In this document: positions 12,435-22,882 of the stretch, in pieces | Numbering within the stretch: position 1 is the first letter of the stretch | Layout: every line of letters starts with the position of its first letter | Assembly: GCA_038363925.1 (NCBI GenBank) | Contig: JAQQWL010000006.1 | Location: 5,560,501 to 5,624,500 of the forward strand | DNA length: 64,000 nucleotides | Reading direction: 5' to 3' | Source: Apiospora phragmitis | Lineage: Eukaryota > Ascomycota > Sordariomycetes > Amphisphaeriales > Apiosporaceae | The notes under the pieces: model-generated | What the model saw: only the letters and a program-made list of their open reading frames with translations | Databases searched by the model: none | Told to the model about the DNA's origin: nothing | Made by a program: the position numbers and the translations under genes

Positions 12435-13995
12435 ATGAATTCGCCATTACTTTCAGGCTCGCGCAAGCGCCGACAAGCTCCCACTCCCGAATCACTACCG
12501 ATCGACGTCGATCGACACCCTCGAAAGAAGCCGAAACACATCCACCCAAGCCAACCGCCACCTCCGTTCTGGGACCACCTCAGCGAAATCCCGCTCGTCC
12601 GTGGCGCGCTGTGCGAACTGAATCGGAGAAACGCAGTCGCGCACCCGGAAACACCTGCGGTCAATTGTCCCAACACAAGGAGGGCTAGCCGGTCCTTCCA
12701 GTCCGCCTCATCATACCTCCAGACGTCGACGCCCGCGCGTCTGCGCCGAATCAAACGCTTCGCAAGGGGAAGGAGGCCCGGATTTGTCAGATCTCAGAGG
12801 AGTACGTCACCATATCACTGGCCCATATGCCATGTCTAACACATCATAGTTCCGCAACATGAGCCAATCCAGCCTTGGGCGACGGAAGCGCGGTTCACAA
12901 TCACCAACGAAGCGTAGCTCCAACACAACGAGCACTAAGAGCACCGGACCATATGATCGTGCTTTCCAACAACATCTCATCGACCACGGCATTTATCCCT
13001 ACAGATACGAGTATCCGGATGGCGGCACCCCTCCACCTCCCGACAATCTCGAAGAGATTAGAGCGGTTCTTGCCCTACCCCGACCATCGTTGTCTCCTTC
13101 ACGCTTCACGAACGACGACTCCAAGAAATTCGAGAAAGAGGACGCGCACGCAACGAAGGAGTGGCAGATTGTCACCAATGTGGTCCCTATTATTGAAGGG
13201 GACATTGCAGACCGCAAATGTGTATCTGGCCAAATACCTTTCAATAACCTAGATCATTTGACTGACGGCTCACTTGTATCTGGGAATCCGGACCGTTACT
13301 ATGGTGCTCGCCCAGAGCAACTGGACCGGAAAGTACGTGCCAATCTCGACGGGCTTGTTATTCCTTCGACCCAACACGATCATCCAATCATGCCGAACAA
13401 TCTTCTCGCTGTGAAAGGCCCTGATGGCTCGGCTGCTGTGGCAATACGGCAAGCGAACTACGACGGTGCTCTTGGTGCGAGAGGAATGCAGAGCATTCTT
13501 TCGCACGGAAGCTCCGAGCCACAATACGATGGAAACTCCCGTGTGATCACATCGACATACCACTCTGGCACACTCAAGATGTTCACCAGCCATGTCAAAC
13601 AGCCGACGCAGCCTGGTGGCCGCCCCGAGTATGTAATGACCCATTTAGACTCGTGGGCTTTGACTGGGAACATTGGAAGCTGTCGACAGGGGCTCACAGC
13701 TTACCGTAATGGCCTTGATTGGGCGAAACACCAGAGGAACGAGGCCATAAAGCTGGCGAACAGTCAGCTGCGCACAAGCTCTGTCTCAACCCAAGTTGCA
13801 GGGCCTCCAACTACAGACCGGAACCTAGTGGAGAACAATAAAACTACTAGTGAAAACACCAAACAATTCAGCCCGTCAGAGGCACTTTCAACCTCACAAG
13901 GTTATGAATCATCCGCAGACGAGTTAGCAATAGATGCGCCCGTCACTAAACGTAAGCCAACAAGAGGAAGGCATGTCGCAAGGCCAGCTGCCTAA
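12435..13995 (+). CDS. DUF7924-type fungal protein, two exons, one apparent +1 frame break
   Basis: Exon 1 from ATG 12435 encodes a basic, proline-rich head and a segment ending IKRFAR. Exon 2 (12850-13995) encodes SQSSLGRRKRG, then STGPYDRAFQQHLIDHG, LSPSRFTNDD, IPFNNLDHLTDGSL and NPDRYYGARPEQLDR, a pattern I know from the DUF7924 family of ascomycete proteins of unknown function. An intron 12802-12849 (GTACGT donor, CTAAC, TAG acceptor) joins in phase 0 if exon 1 is read as GGPDLSDLRG at its end. That reading is one base out of frame with the ATG 12435 frame: a run of four G at about 12766-12769 seems one base too long. Either a sequence error or a disabling indel. The C-terminal 80 residues are low-complexity, Ser/Thr-rich. 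Length fits the family if the break is ignored. Confidence 0.72.
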
Positions 13996-14090
13996 GGTTA
14001 TGATGAAGATTTCACGAGCCACAGCTTGACGAACAATAGCTTGTGGGCCAGTCGATGAAGACAACAAATTCCGTGAACAAGAAAACCACA

Positions 14091-14609
14091 TTAATTAGGC
14101 AATATACATCGGAACCTTAATATCCTGCCGTTCCTCTTTCGAATGCCCCTAACATCAAATAAGGAGTCCAGCGACGCCTTCTCTATCAAGAACTGCGGGT
14201 GCTTGATCACGTGGAGCAGCCGGAACTTGGGGCCGATCACGACCCAAACGGCTAGGTCGTGGATATCTCTGATACTCAAAACAGATTAGTCTATTAGTTA
14301 ACGTCATCTCATCAGTGGCCGCACTCACGTCTTGTGCTCGTCGATCCACAACCTAAACGCCTCACGGAAGCCCAGCAGATATCCGAAGTTCGTATGTTCT
14401 CCTGAATCTGGGGCCACCAAGCCAACAAGTCGCAGCTCCCCGTCCTGTACCCTCCCTGAGTAACTCAGCTCAGCAGCCCCGGCTGGAAAACGCACCCCAT
14501 CCAGGCAGGTGCAACACCGACGCGTCGTTGGCCATTGCTTGGACTTACACCTGTTCTCAAGGGCTATGGGGCCCCTCAGGATATGAGGACAAAGGGGGCA
14601 AGGTTGCAT
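14091..14609 (-). CDS. Unknown protein, 152 aa, two exons
   Basis: Model: exon 1 14609-14329, intron 14328-14269 (GTGAGT donor, TTAACTA branch, CAG acceptor), exon 2 14268-14091. The lengths sum to 153 codons. The start was chosen at the first ATG (MQPCPLCPH) because the longer frame opens only with TTG. The first 45 residues hold CPLC and a CC-x-C group, possibly zinc-binding. The rest is a compact alpha/beta-like sequence (VGLVAPDSGEHTNFGYLL; DLAVWVVIGPKF). I do not recognise a family. The intact splice signals and frame argue for a working gene. Confidence 0.6.
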
Positions 14610-14619
14610 CACTGCCAAT

Positions 14620-15038
14620 GAGGAAGCAAGGACGACCCATACCCTGGTATCCTCTTATCAAGTGGCCAACTTGTACGATCCAGGATGGTCGTCGGCATGG
14701 TGGCACACATAACCGGTTTCGAGTCAAGGATAAATCTTCTCTCGCGTCGCGTAGGTTTACCTGCTCAGGTTGGAGGGTCGAAGGAGCCGATTCGGCGTAT
14801 AGGAAGTCGGAGGGCTTGAGACGAAGGGATCGAGACGTCTCGGCTGCTGTTCATAGAGTGCGGACTGCCAGCGTCGAGCTGGCAGGGTGGTCAGCCCACC
14901 ACCGACGCTTATTCGTTCTGTACACCAGCATCCAGATGAGGTTAGTGCTGGGTTGTCGTGAACGAAGTCGTGTAGCTCGTAGGTAGCGATGGAGGGGCTG
15001 GCGATGCACGGTGCTATCAAATGCGAGGTGAACCAGCT
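14620..15038. other. Intergenic, nothing recognised
   Basis: Several overlapping frames are open but none shows family features or splice partners. Probably the 3' side of the BCS1-like gene and the upstream region of the 152 aa gene. Confidence 0.4.
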
Positions 15039-16540
15039 TTAGACAAGTACCATCGTTGTCTGGCCCTGGCTCGTGAGCTGTTCGGTGTTGTAAACAGCAG
15101 CTGCCGCCCCTTCGGAGTACTGCTTCTCCCCGCATTGCTCTCCATTTTCCTCGCCATTGTCACATCCCTCAGTATGCTCATGCACAGAGTACTTGATCAA
15201 ATAGTCGACGACCTGTGCGTGACTGGGCTTAAACATAGCAACCTTGTTGGAAAATAAGGTTGCCAAATCCGTCTTTCCCAGGAATATGAGGAGAAAAGAG
15301 ATTCTGGAGAGAAGACTCATCAGGCTGCATGAATGGTACATGCATATCCAAACGACCCGGTCGTAGCAAGGCAGGGTCGAGACTTTGACCGTCATTTGTT
15401 GTGATGACAATGATTCGATCCTCTTTCGTGCCGACGCCGTCGATTTCGTTGAGCAGAGTGGCGAGAGATACTCCAGGCCGATTATTAACGCCCGGTTGTG
15501 ACTTCTGGCTATCGCGGCGTCTTGAGCCATGCGCAACGTCAATATCCTCGATAAGGATAATCGAATATGGCGGGACTTCACGAAAAAGGCGTTCCAGTCC
15601 GTCGTCGGCCAAACTTTCCGTGAGTCGTAAAACGTATATTGGTAGGCTGAACCGCGAAGCTAAGGAAAACACTAGGCTGGTTTTGCCTGTTCCTGGTGGA
15701 CCGTAGAACAAGAGACCCAGTTGGTGACTTTTGCCGATCTTTTTGTATTGTTCTTGCGCTTCCTTGCTAAGAAAGCGCCGGCAGCGGGTAACGACATCAT
15801 CCTTAGTTTTGCCGTTCATGACGACTGTCTCGAGCGACCGATTCTGCTTTCTTGTATCCTGCAACCATTTCCCAGTGCAATGGCTATATATAATGCACTC
15901 CGTCTTAGACCCATTATAGACTTCGCGGCATTTTCGAAACAACTGGGCGAACGGTTCTCTACTTTGGCCGAGACAAGACAGCTCAATAATAGGTATGTTT
16001 GAACCCCTATACTTTGGATCGTGTTGGAAGAAGAACCAGCTTCCTTCGCAAGGAAACCAGAACTCAGTGTCGTATGGTAGAAAGCAGACATCTTGGTCAA
16101 TCTTGTCGCCGGCCGCAGTATCTGAGAAGTATGGGTTATGGCCTACTCGATACTGTGTATCCATCGTTGCGAGAAACGAATTTGCGTGGCTGGAGAATGG
16201 CTGCTTTACCAGCCACGTTGTGAACATTACGTACATCGGATCAGAAACAGCGATGGAACACTTGGTGGCTGAGACCCTTAGCGGAGGCATCCCGAAGAGG
16301 CTGACAAAAGGAGAAGAAACATAAAAGATCCAAGTAGACCCAGCTCTCACTTACTGAGAAAGTGATTTCCCCAAATCGTTGCTTGGAGACTTCCCAACAG
16401 CGTTTTTGTCCGGTGCCAGATCTGGTTCGAAATGAATAGTGCAACCAGTAGAGAACTTGCAGCCTGCCATTCAACTTCAACTGGGCCATGCCAGTTATTA
16501 ATGAAAGAGCCAGAGTATAATTAGTAAGGAAGCTGGCCAT
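15039..16540 (-). CDS. BCS1-like AAA+ ATPase with C-terminal frame break
   Basis: The AAA core is clear: Walker A GPPGTGKTS (about 15675-15706 on the minus strand), Walker B IILIEDID, sensor IIVITTND and arginine-finger region RPGRLDMHVPF. The N-terminal BCS1 domain precedes it. Exon 1 starts at ATG 16540 and ends at a GTAAGT donor (about 16352). The acceptor is uncertain; an AG just before TGT-TCC (about 16263) keeps the frame. Near 15294-15297 a four-base homopolymer shifts the frame: one frame ends at 15229, while the family-like C terminus (KTDLATLFSNKV, then an acidic tail) continues in another frame to 15039. Known: BCS1 proteins are mitochondrial inner-membrane translocases of the Rieske protein, and fungi carry many divergent paralogues of unclear role. 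This is one of those paralogues, not the housekeeping BCS1. Confidence 0.82.
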
Positions 16541-16863
16541 TTTGGAAGTGGGGGACTAAGAAATCAGAGGAAGACGTAGTGAATAATGTGGATGTGAAGT
16601 TGTATCCAAACAAGCTAATGCGTTAGAGCTCGGTAGGACAGTGGCGTGAATTGTAGACTTAAGAGCTTGATGATGTATATCTATTATGTCCTCTGAGCCG
16701 CCCTTGTTGATGAGCTTTAACGTTTATAGATGTGGATTCCAGCTGCATGTCCGTGCTACAGCGTGAATGCACCATTCCAAACACCCTGGATGGGATTACC
16801 CGACCGCCACCTAATCACTGCTTTAATACTCGCTACATAATGCTTCCATAGTAGTTATTAAAA
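16541..16863. other. Intergenic, nothing recognised
   Basis: Upstream region of the BCS1-like gene and downstream of the zinc-finger gene. No feature supported. Confidence 0.4.
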
Positions 16864-17557
16864 TCATTTAGGAACCATCCAGGTACCCAACGCACCATCC
16901 ATTACCCTGGTTGTACTCGACTTTGGAGGGACTGGAATCCCCGGGTGGTCCTGTTGGTAATGCCTCTAGTGCATGTTAGCAGATCGCATTGAGAGTAGAA
17001 ACCACAAGGCATAGCGTACCTTTAACTTGTTTTGAAATGTAAAAATGCCGCCGCAACCCTTTTCTTTGCAGTAGGATAATTGCTGACCGGTGAAGGTGAA
17101 GTGGCTGCCTCTTCTCTCGTGTTGCTATTCCCATATGATGATTGGCTAAGCGTAAGAACAAGTAGTGATATTATAATCAGAGGAAAGCGTGTATGCTCAC
17201 AACAAGATTCTTGTGCTGTTTGAAACGGTTGCCACAAGTTGTGCAGACTAATCTGGTACGCTCAGGATTCCTTCCACTCGACCGGACTGCAGACTGGTGC
17301 ACGAGGTTTCCACTTGGAGATAGAATTCGGGGTCGTATGCGCTTTTCTGCGAGCTTGGTGCTGTGCAGTTCCTGCGAAACTCCCAACGATTCTAAAGACG
17401 AAGGCTTAGGTCGGATAAAGAGATCCTGTGGAGCTACTGTCTTGTCTAGGGGATAGCAGTCGGGTTCGGGGTTAATCGTTTCAGTGGTATCTTCTTCTTC
17501 CCCCCACATAGGGTCCCTTTGTACAGCAATGAAGTAAGGTTCCTGTTGAGATTCCAT
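16864..17557 (-). CDS. Small C2H2 zinc-finger protein, three exons
   Basis: Model: exon 1 17557-17201, intron 17200-17083 (GTGAGC...CAG), exon 2 17082-17020 (21 codons), intron 17019-16966 (GTACGC, CTAAC, TAG), exon 3 16965-16864. All joins keep phase 0. The splice joins assemble a C2H2 finger across exons 2 and 3: CKEKGCGGIFTF...LKRHYQQDH. A degenerate finger (CTTCGNRF) sits at the end of exon 1 and lacks clear histidines. The start is at MESQQEP because the longer frame to 17644 has an unlikely hydrophobic head. The N-terminal 90 residues are acidic and proline-containing. Likely a nuclear DNA- or RNA-binding protein; targets unknown. The way two introns rebuild the finger is strong support for the model. 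Confidence 0.68.
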
Positions 17558-17649
17558 ACTCCACGTGGACCATGTGCTGAGGAGCACCAAACGTTGTTTC
17601 GAGGCAAATAATGTGCAAGAGGAAAACCAAATGTAATAGGACAACTCCT

Positions 17650-18117
17650 TATCTGCTGTGGAACACCATGGTCTAACGGGGAGTAGTTCGTTGCCTTTTA
17701 TCCTTGGTTATGAGTGGCGGCTCACTTGCAAGCAAACTTTGTCATGTGCTACTATACATGGAAGAAGGACATTATGTTAAAATTCTGTTGCTTGCTTAAA
17801 GCATATATAACTACCTGGAGCAAAGTCTTGGGTTCAAAAGAAATCTATACGATATGGCTTTTATGCCCATCCCAGCCAGCTACAGTAGCTGTCCACCAGA
17901 CGCTATGTCTTATCAACTCCCTTCACAAGCGACCATGATGCAATGCGTCCCTCCAGGTGGCCTGACTGGATGGTATTACATTCCTGTCGCCAACGTATGC
18001 TATCCGTGGGAATTCTACTATAGGACATAAAGGCTAAAACAGCTATAGCTGCCATGGAACACTACGGCTCGCCAACTCGGGGCTTATCTAAGCAGCGTCA
18101 GCCCGGTTTGTAACATC
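17650..18117. other. Intergenic, divergent promoter region
   Basis: Between the start of the C2H2 gene and the start of the RRM gene, which diverge. No repeat or coding pattern that I can support. Confidence 0.4.
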
Positions 18118-19019
18118 ATGGTGTTCGAGAGCAGTACTAGCGGATGGATTGCGGTTCCTGGCCTTGCGGAATATAGAGCGGTTTTGGGTACGTTGTCGCG
18201 TTGTGTATAACAAGTACCTAGTGCGACCACTGATTCCTTTCAGATTTCTTTGTCCAATTTCCATTCGGGGGGCGAAACATATTCGCCGACGGCAAGAACG
18301 CCCATCAAAATGTTTGGATCAAGGTTCCAAGGCCATCTGTCTATCCCTCATCTGCCTTCCGGAGGCCTGAATACCAACCTATGGTCAACCCCCACTTATC
18401 TGTGTACTCCATGAATTCAGGCGCCTTGGCCATAGACTGGCCATCGGAGTCATATCACGAGTTCCGGATCGACTCATCTCAGTGCCATGAGACACACATA
18501 TCTCCTCACATTCCTTTTTACACTGAAGAATCCATGATAACTATTGAAAGGCGCAAACTTGTGGTTAAGGGGCTACCTCCTGGTATTAATCCACTATCTC
18601 CCCTCAAAAGTTTACTTATGAATATTCCCAATATCACACCGAACTCTTGGCGGATCGAGGTTCCTTACGGTAAAACCCACGCATTCATCACCTTTCCTGA
18701 CTTTACCAAGGCTATGATTGCTAGAGATGGGCTTGACGGAGCTTACATCGGCAAGTATTCACTGGCTGTTAGTTTTGCGAAAGAGGGAGTCCCTGTGAAG
18801 GGGGACAGATCGGCGAAGCGAGGCAGCTCGGCAAAGCGGGGAAGCTCGGCGAAGGGGGGAAGTTCGGCGAAGGGGGGAAGCTCGGAGATCAAGAGGACGA
18901 ATAAAACCGATCAAGCGAATAAGGAGAAGCCGGAACAGCCACAAGCATACCGTGGAGTAATCATCGCCAACGGTTCTACAAACAGGGATTATACACGCGC
19001 CGATAAGGCGTCGCTATAA
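18118..19019 (+). CDS. RRM-like RNA-binding protein, 281 aa, two exons
   Basis: Exon 1 18118-18187, intron 18188-18243 (GTACGT...TTTCAG), exon 2 18244-19019. The sum is 846 bases with a continuous frame (VLDFFVQFPFGG across the join). Residues about 128-205 look like an RNA-recognition motif: KLVVKGLPPG for RNP2, KTHAFITFPDF for the RNP1-like strand, and DGLDGAYIGKYSLAVSFA at its end. It is followed by a low-complexity linker of four near-identical 18-bp units encoding SAKRGS/SAKGGS, then a Lys/Gln-rich tail. The FPFGGRNIFADG segment upstream is unidentified. Role inferred: RNA binding. The internal repeat is a likely length-variable site. Confidence 0.66.
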
Positions 19020-19339
19020 ATGTTTACTTCCTACAAATCCTTTCCTGCCGGCACCTTCCTCTGGGACACTTATTCTGCAATATGGTCTACTCTAAGATGC
19101 CTTGGGCAACATTAATCCCTGTATGCACTCTCTCGTCACTGAGGAACGTCTTGCTACGCCCAATAGGATCAGCCCGCCAATTCAACTCGCTCTTAGCCGT
19201 TAGTACTGACCACTATGAAGATGTACTGGAATGCTCGCAATAAACAGGGGCTGATGTTTGTAGCAATGAAAGATAATACAAGGAAACATGTACACTCTGG
19301 CTCTGCTATACAGACGGCAGAGCCCCCGATAAGGCACTT
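19020..19339. other. Intergenic, nothing recognised
   Basis: No feature supported apart from the start of the minisatellite at its right end. Confidence 0.4.
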
Positions 19340-19650
19340 TTCCGTGCAGGGGGAAGAGCGGTACCCCCGGTCATGGAGGGGGAGAGTAGTACTCCCGGTC
19401 ATGCACTTCCCATGCAGCGGGAAGAGCGGTACCCCCGGTCATGGAGGGGGAGAGCAGTACCCCCGGTTATGCCCTCTTCCGTGCAGGGGGGAAGAGCAGT
19501 ACCCCCGGTTATGCACAGGGGAGTAATCTTATCGGTCGCAATACTTAGCCAAGTGCGGGTAGACAGGAGTACCCCATTTCCGTGCAGTGGAAGAGATCAT
19601 TGCCATTAGTTAGCAGTACCCTCGGGTAAGGGCGGGCCAACAGCAGTACC
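19340..19650. repeat. GC-rich minisatellite with a GGTACCCCCGGT core
   Basis: At least five close units with the core agcGGTACCCCCGGTcATG occur between about 19355 and 19515, spaced by 25-60 bases, with three degenerate units (agtacccc, agtaccctcg, agtaccacta) to about 19650. Units alternate with a CCGTGCAGGGGGAAG arm. Frames through the repeat are open on the + strand but I see no evidence that it is translated. It lies 100 bp upstream of the next gene. Confidence 0.75.
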
Positions 19651-19745
19651 ACTACCAAATATGTCAATACTGCAGTATGAGTATGCATACACCTCTTTCC
19701 TTTCATCTGAGGCGTTCCTAATCGAGTGACATTGATACCATCAGT

Positions 19746-20513
19746 ATGGCCTCAGACTGGCTGGAAGCTGCCAATCAGTCCTTGCAAGAGGACGGGTTCC
19801 TCGCGCTACAAGACTTTGAGGTTGGGAATCGCCTTGAGGCTTTTCAGTCTGAAGGGTTCCCTTGGAGGACCTTGCGTGGGTTAGAGTCTGTTGAAGCAGT
19901 TCTTTTCGATCCAGTGAGCACTTCTACCCTTTTCGTTGGCCAGTATCTTATATTTAATAGAGGATTCGCGACATCCTTAAAGCTCAACATGCCAAGTTCA
20001 TTCTCGGGCACCGCTTAAGGTACTCAGCGAAACCTGGATGTCACCGCCGGTTTTGGGATGGCGGCCCCAGCGCGTTCTTTGTGGTCCATGAATGGGCTAA
20101 AGGCTCGACGGTTGAGTGCTGGGTTGGTTCACACCAAGTTGCGATACAACACGACAGTGAAGCTACAGGTGCGCCTGTCTTTGAATATGCTAAGGAGAAG
20201 CTTGAGGCCACGGGTTGCAAGTCTAAAACGTTCCACTTTCCGAGAGGGGGGTTGTAAGTCACTCTCGCGCATTCAATCTTTTGTATGGCCACGACCTCTA
20301 ACACGCTGTAGATTGATCGCTGATGCTCGTGTAATATGGGATATGCAAGCCGGCTATGAAATTGTCAATGTATTCTTCACCCCTGAGCTACTTCCTGGGC
20401 TTGCCATGGAGCTCCCTGATTCACCTAGGCTAGCGGAAAAGTTGGGGAATATGATGGAGAAGACGGGAGACCTTGGGATAAACTTCAAGATAGTGCGTAG
20501 TTCGCACAATTGA
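19746..20513 (+). CDS. Unknown conserved-looking protein, 220 aa, three exons
   Basis: Exon 1 19746-19913, intron 19914-19960 (GTGAGC...TAG), exon 2 19961-20253, intron 20254-20311 (GTAAGT...CTAACACGCTGTAG), exon 3 20312-20513. The total is 663 bases with an unbroken frame through both joins. Segments such as AKFILGHRLRYS, GGPSAFFVVHEWAKGS, CWVGSHQVAI and ADARVIWDMQ look like a folded alpha/beta or double-stranded beta-helix enzyme, but I cannot name the family. The Met start (MASDWLEAANQSL) fits an N-terminal helix. Its last 29 bases overlap the end of the convergent minus-strand gene. No damage is seen, unlike many neighbours. Confidence 0.66.
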
Positions 20514-21344
20514 AGATGAGGGGCGGCGGTGGGAAGATATATTGCTCACTGGGGGCTGCTTGAATGTCAGAGTTACTCATGATGGTATAGTCCTCGGACT
20601 GGAAGTCTGAGTCGTGATATGACATTGGAGCCCCAAGTGAGTCCGCGGAGTAGCTGCTAGCTTTCTGTAGCGCCTCTGCTGAATCTTCATAATGAGCTGG
20701 CTGTGAAAGTAGTTGTCCCGTTCTTTCTTCAAGTTGTGCTTCGTCTGCTGTTCTCTTTTTGGAGGTTCGAATCCGCGAGGGTGCCAGCAATAGCTCGTGA
20801 TCAATCTTCTCGCGCAGCTCTGCGATTTTAGCAGTCTTGTAGTCTAGATCCGCCGCGCTGCCCAACGCGTTGTGGCGGGCAACGTGGATAATCCATTCCC
20901 TCATGGTTTTAGAGGTCCAAGGGTCTGAACAGAATGGGCAGGGCCTGTGGTACATCATATCTGCTTTTACCGCATTAGAGAGATTGAGGCGCGTAGACCC
21001 TATGACTTACGTGTTCCAAAGTGATGCCGAAAATCGATTACTTTCTCGTGTGGTTTTACTGTGCAATCATCTCTCGGGCAATGATAGCCATCTTTATCTT
21101 TATGCCTCGACTTTATTGCGTTGGCTCTGTCACTTTCACCGACCAGGCTTTCAAGAATTATATTGGCGAAATCTTCGTCTTCGGCAGTCGAGTGCGAGAG
21201 AGATTGTTGGCAGCGATGTTGTGCTTCATCAGCTACTCGGATATCCTGAATGCGCTTCCTGTATTCTTCTTGGATGTGTACTTTGCGCTGCTCGAAGCTC
21301 TTGAAGCTCGCTTCGCAGCTGCATTGAAAGAGCGGCTGAGCCAT
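20485..21344 (-). CDS. C2H2-type zinc-finger protein, 269 aa, two exons
   Basis: Exon 1 21344-21011, intron 21010-20961 (GTAAGT...CAG), exon 2 20960-20485; 810 bases, phase 1 join. Three Cys/His groups are visible: an N-terminal CSCEASF...H, then CPRDDC...H-x5-H completed by the splice join, and CPFC...H-x3-H at the start of exon 2. After these the protein is polar and disordered (KKRTADEAQLEE, Ser-rich) with a proline-rich end. Probably a nuclear protein. The stop lies inside the 3' end of the convergent gene (20513), giving a 29-bp coding overlap. Confidence 0.7.
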
Positions 21345-21680
21345 GAAGTAGGCAGCTGTTACGTCGGTAGGATTTTGAGCGATGTAAGGTTGACCAGTGA
21401 AGATGGACTATATTAGTGTACGTAAGTTAAGTAGTGGAGATGAACGCTGCTTATCTGTCGCCCGGGCCCAGTGACCGCAAAACTTCTGTGTGTCAGCTGG
21501 CTGCCCAACTTGGGACGGCAAATGACCTCAGCTGGGTGCCCAACTTGTATTAAAGGCGCCAAAGCTTGGTATTTACATCGACAAATTCCTCATCCTGTCA
21601 AGTTATAATTATTCTCTTGATACATTAAATTCGTTCACTGTCATTGACTTGCTTGCTTATACAACTTTACAATACTGAGA

Positions 21681-21773
21681 ATGCCAGACGGCGGTTGCGA
21701 CAGTGGCTGTAAAGGAGGGTACATCAAAACCTCGGGAGGCCAGGTGGTCAAGTGCCCCACCTGTAACCCGTAA
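21681..21773 (+). CDS. Possible 30-aa Cys4 mini-protein
   Basis: ATG at 21681, TAA at 21771-21773. The peptide holds CDSGC, then about 13 residues with Gly-Gly, then CPTC near the end: a C-x3-C...C-x2-C layout like one half of a DnaJ-type zinc ribbon. Known: fungi have short proteins of this kind with unknown roles. Seen: nothing but the motif and a clean frame. It could also be the first exon of a longer gene, because GTAAGG follows closely at 21776, or chance. Confidence 0.35.
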   Translation: MPDGGCDSGCKGGYIKTSGGQVVKCPTCNP

Positions 21774-22217
21774 CGGGTAAGGTAAGCGCCAACATCTCCA
21801 CGATCCTGAATTTGCGCCTAATGCATATCCCGCAGGGCAGCTTGCTTGAGTGATGAGGCAGCTTGCCTTTGAAGTCGACCACATCGAGTATGTGCATCGG
21901 GAAGCAGCTGGCAGTATGTGGCAACAACAGAGAGGTTGGCGCGCAATGACCACGTCCCTGGCACGTACAGGACCTCAGCTGATGGGGGGTTACACAAAGA
22001 AAGAACATCGGTTCAGTTCGCGACTTGGCGCTCGATATAGTAAATCTTGGCACGTCCAAATGATGCCCGGTAGTCTAGCAAGCGTCGTAGTTGGACGCCT
22101 TCTGAGATATTGAAACAAGAGCAGCAGATCACGTCACTTACAACGACTGCGTGGAATTAATATATACCTAACCTCACCTATCATGGCACGGCTACTAACA
22201 TTGACTTCTCGAAACAG
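21774..22217. other. Intergenic or intronic, nothing recognised
   Basis: May contain the missing 5' exon of the following Cys-rich gene, but no start with matching splice phase stood out. Confidence 0.35.
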
Positions 22218-22442
22218 CAGCTACAACACACTAAATGTTCCCACCGGTTCTGCCTCTATGATCGATGGAAGGGGAACGCGTGGGCATGTTGTAGGTGTGG
22301 GGAGGGAAATAACAGTGGCGGCTACTGTATTGGGAGAGTCAACAGTTCGTGGGCAGCTTTCACACCGGAGGGGGGAAAGCGACAAACATGGCAAACCTGC
22401 CGCCATGGGTACTGCAATAAGTGCTATTGTATGACACATTAA
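22218..22442 (+). CDS. Cys-rich protein, C-terminal exon; paralogue of 34087-34500
   Basis: After a branch-like CTAAC (22195-22199) and an AACAG acceptor (22217) the frame reads CSHRFCLYD, WACCRCG, GGYCIGR, TPEGGKRQTWQTC and HGYC-x2-CYC, ending at TAA 22440-22442. The same order (WTCCKCG, GWCVGR, TPEG...TWQTC, HGFC-x2-C) occurs in the minus-strand gene at 34087-34500. Eight or more Cys/His in fixed spacing suggest a zinc-binding RING- or treble-clef-like fold. The 5' exon is not found; a plausible upstream partner is the 21681 peptide, but I cannot prove the join. Confidence 0.55.
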   Translation, partial: QLQHTKCSHRFCLYDRWKGNAWACCRCGEGNNSGGYCIGRVNSSWAAFTPEGGKRQTWQTCRHGYCNKCYCMTH

Positions 22443-22882
22443 ATTCGTTTTGTCGGTAACTTGCTGATCAAGATCGTCTTCTCAGTGCTCCAGCCCAAGG
22501 AGAACAAGCACATCCAGAGCCAAGGGCCACCATCTCAAGCGAAGAAACGCAGGAAGGTGACAAGAAGACGCAAGTTACCTTGATTGCACCACCCTAGACA
22601 CCTCCTAGGGAAGTTTGAGCTATCGTATGTGGGATCGGTGAAACCGACGTGCTTCATGTCCAAGTAGATTAGTTTGATTCAGCCCAGTCTTGTAGCTGCA
22701 TCTTCTGTGGAACAAGGATCGAGGATACGAAACGCACTCGACCCTGGAAAAGGTCAGAGGACTCTTACTTTGTAATACCATATCAAGTTGTAATAGTTGA
22801 AGCTAGATAAAACACACGGAACTCACATGGCATCTCGCTTATTAGTATTTAATGGGTTATATTTAAGTAATTAAAGACACCC

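Noticed and set aside
20764..20775. tRNA T-arm-like GGTTCGAATCC
   Set aside because: It lies inside the coding exon of the minus-strand zinc-finger gene, and no acceptor stem, D-arm or anticodon arm can be folded around it.
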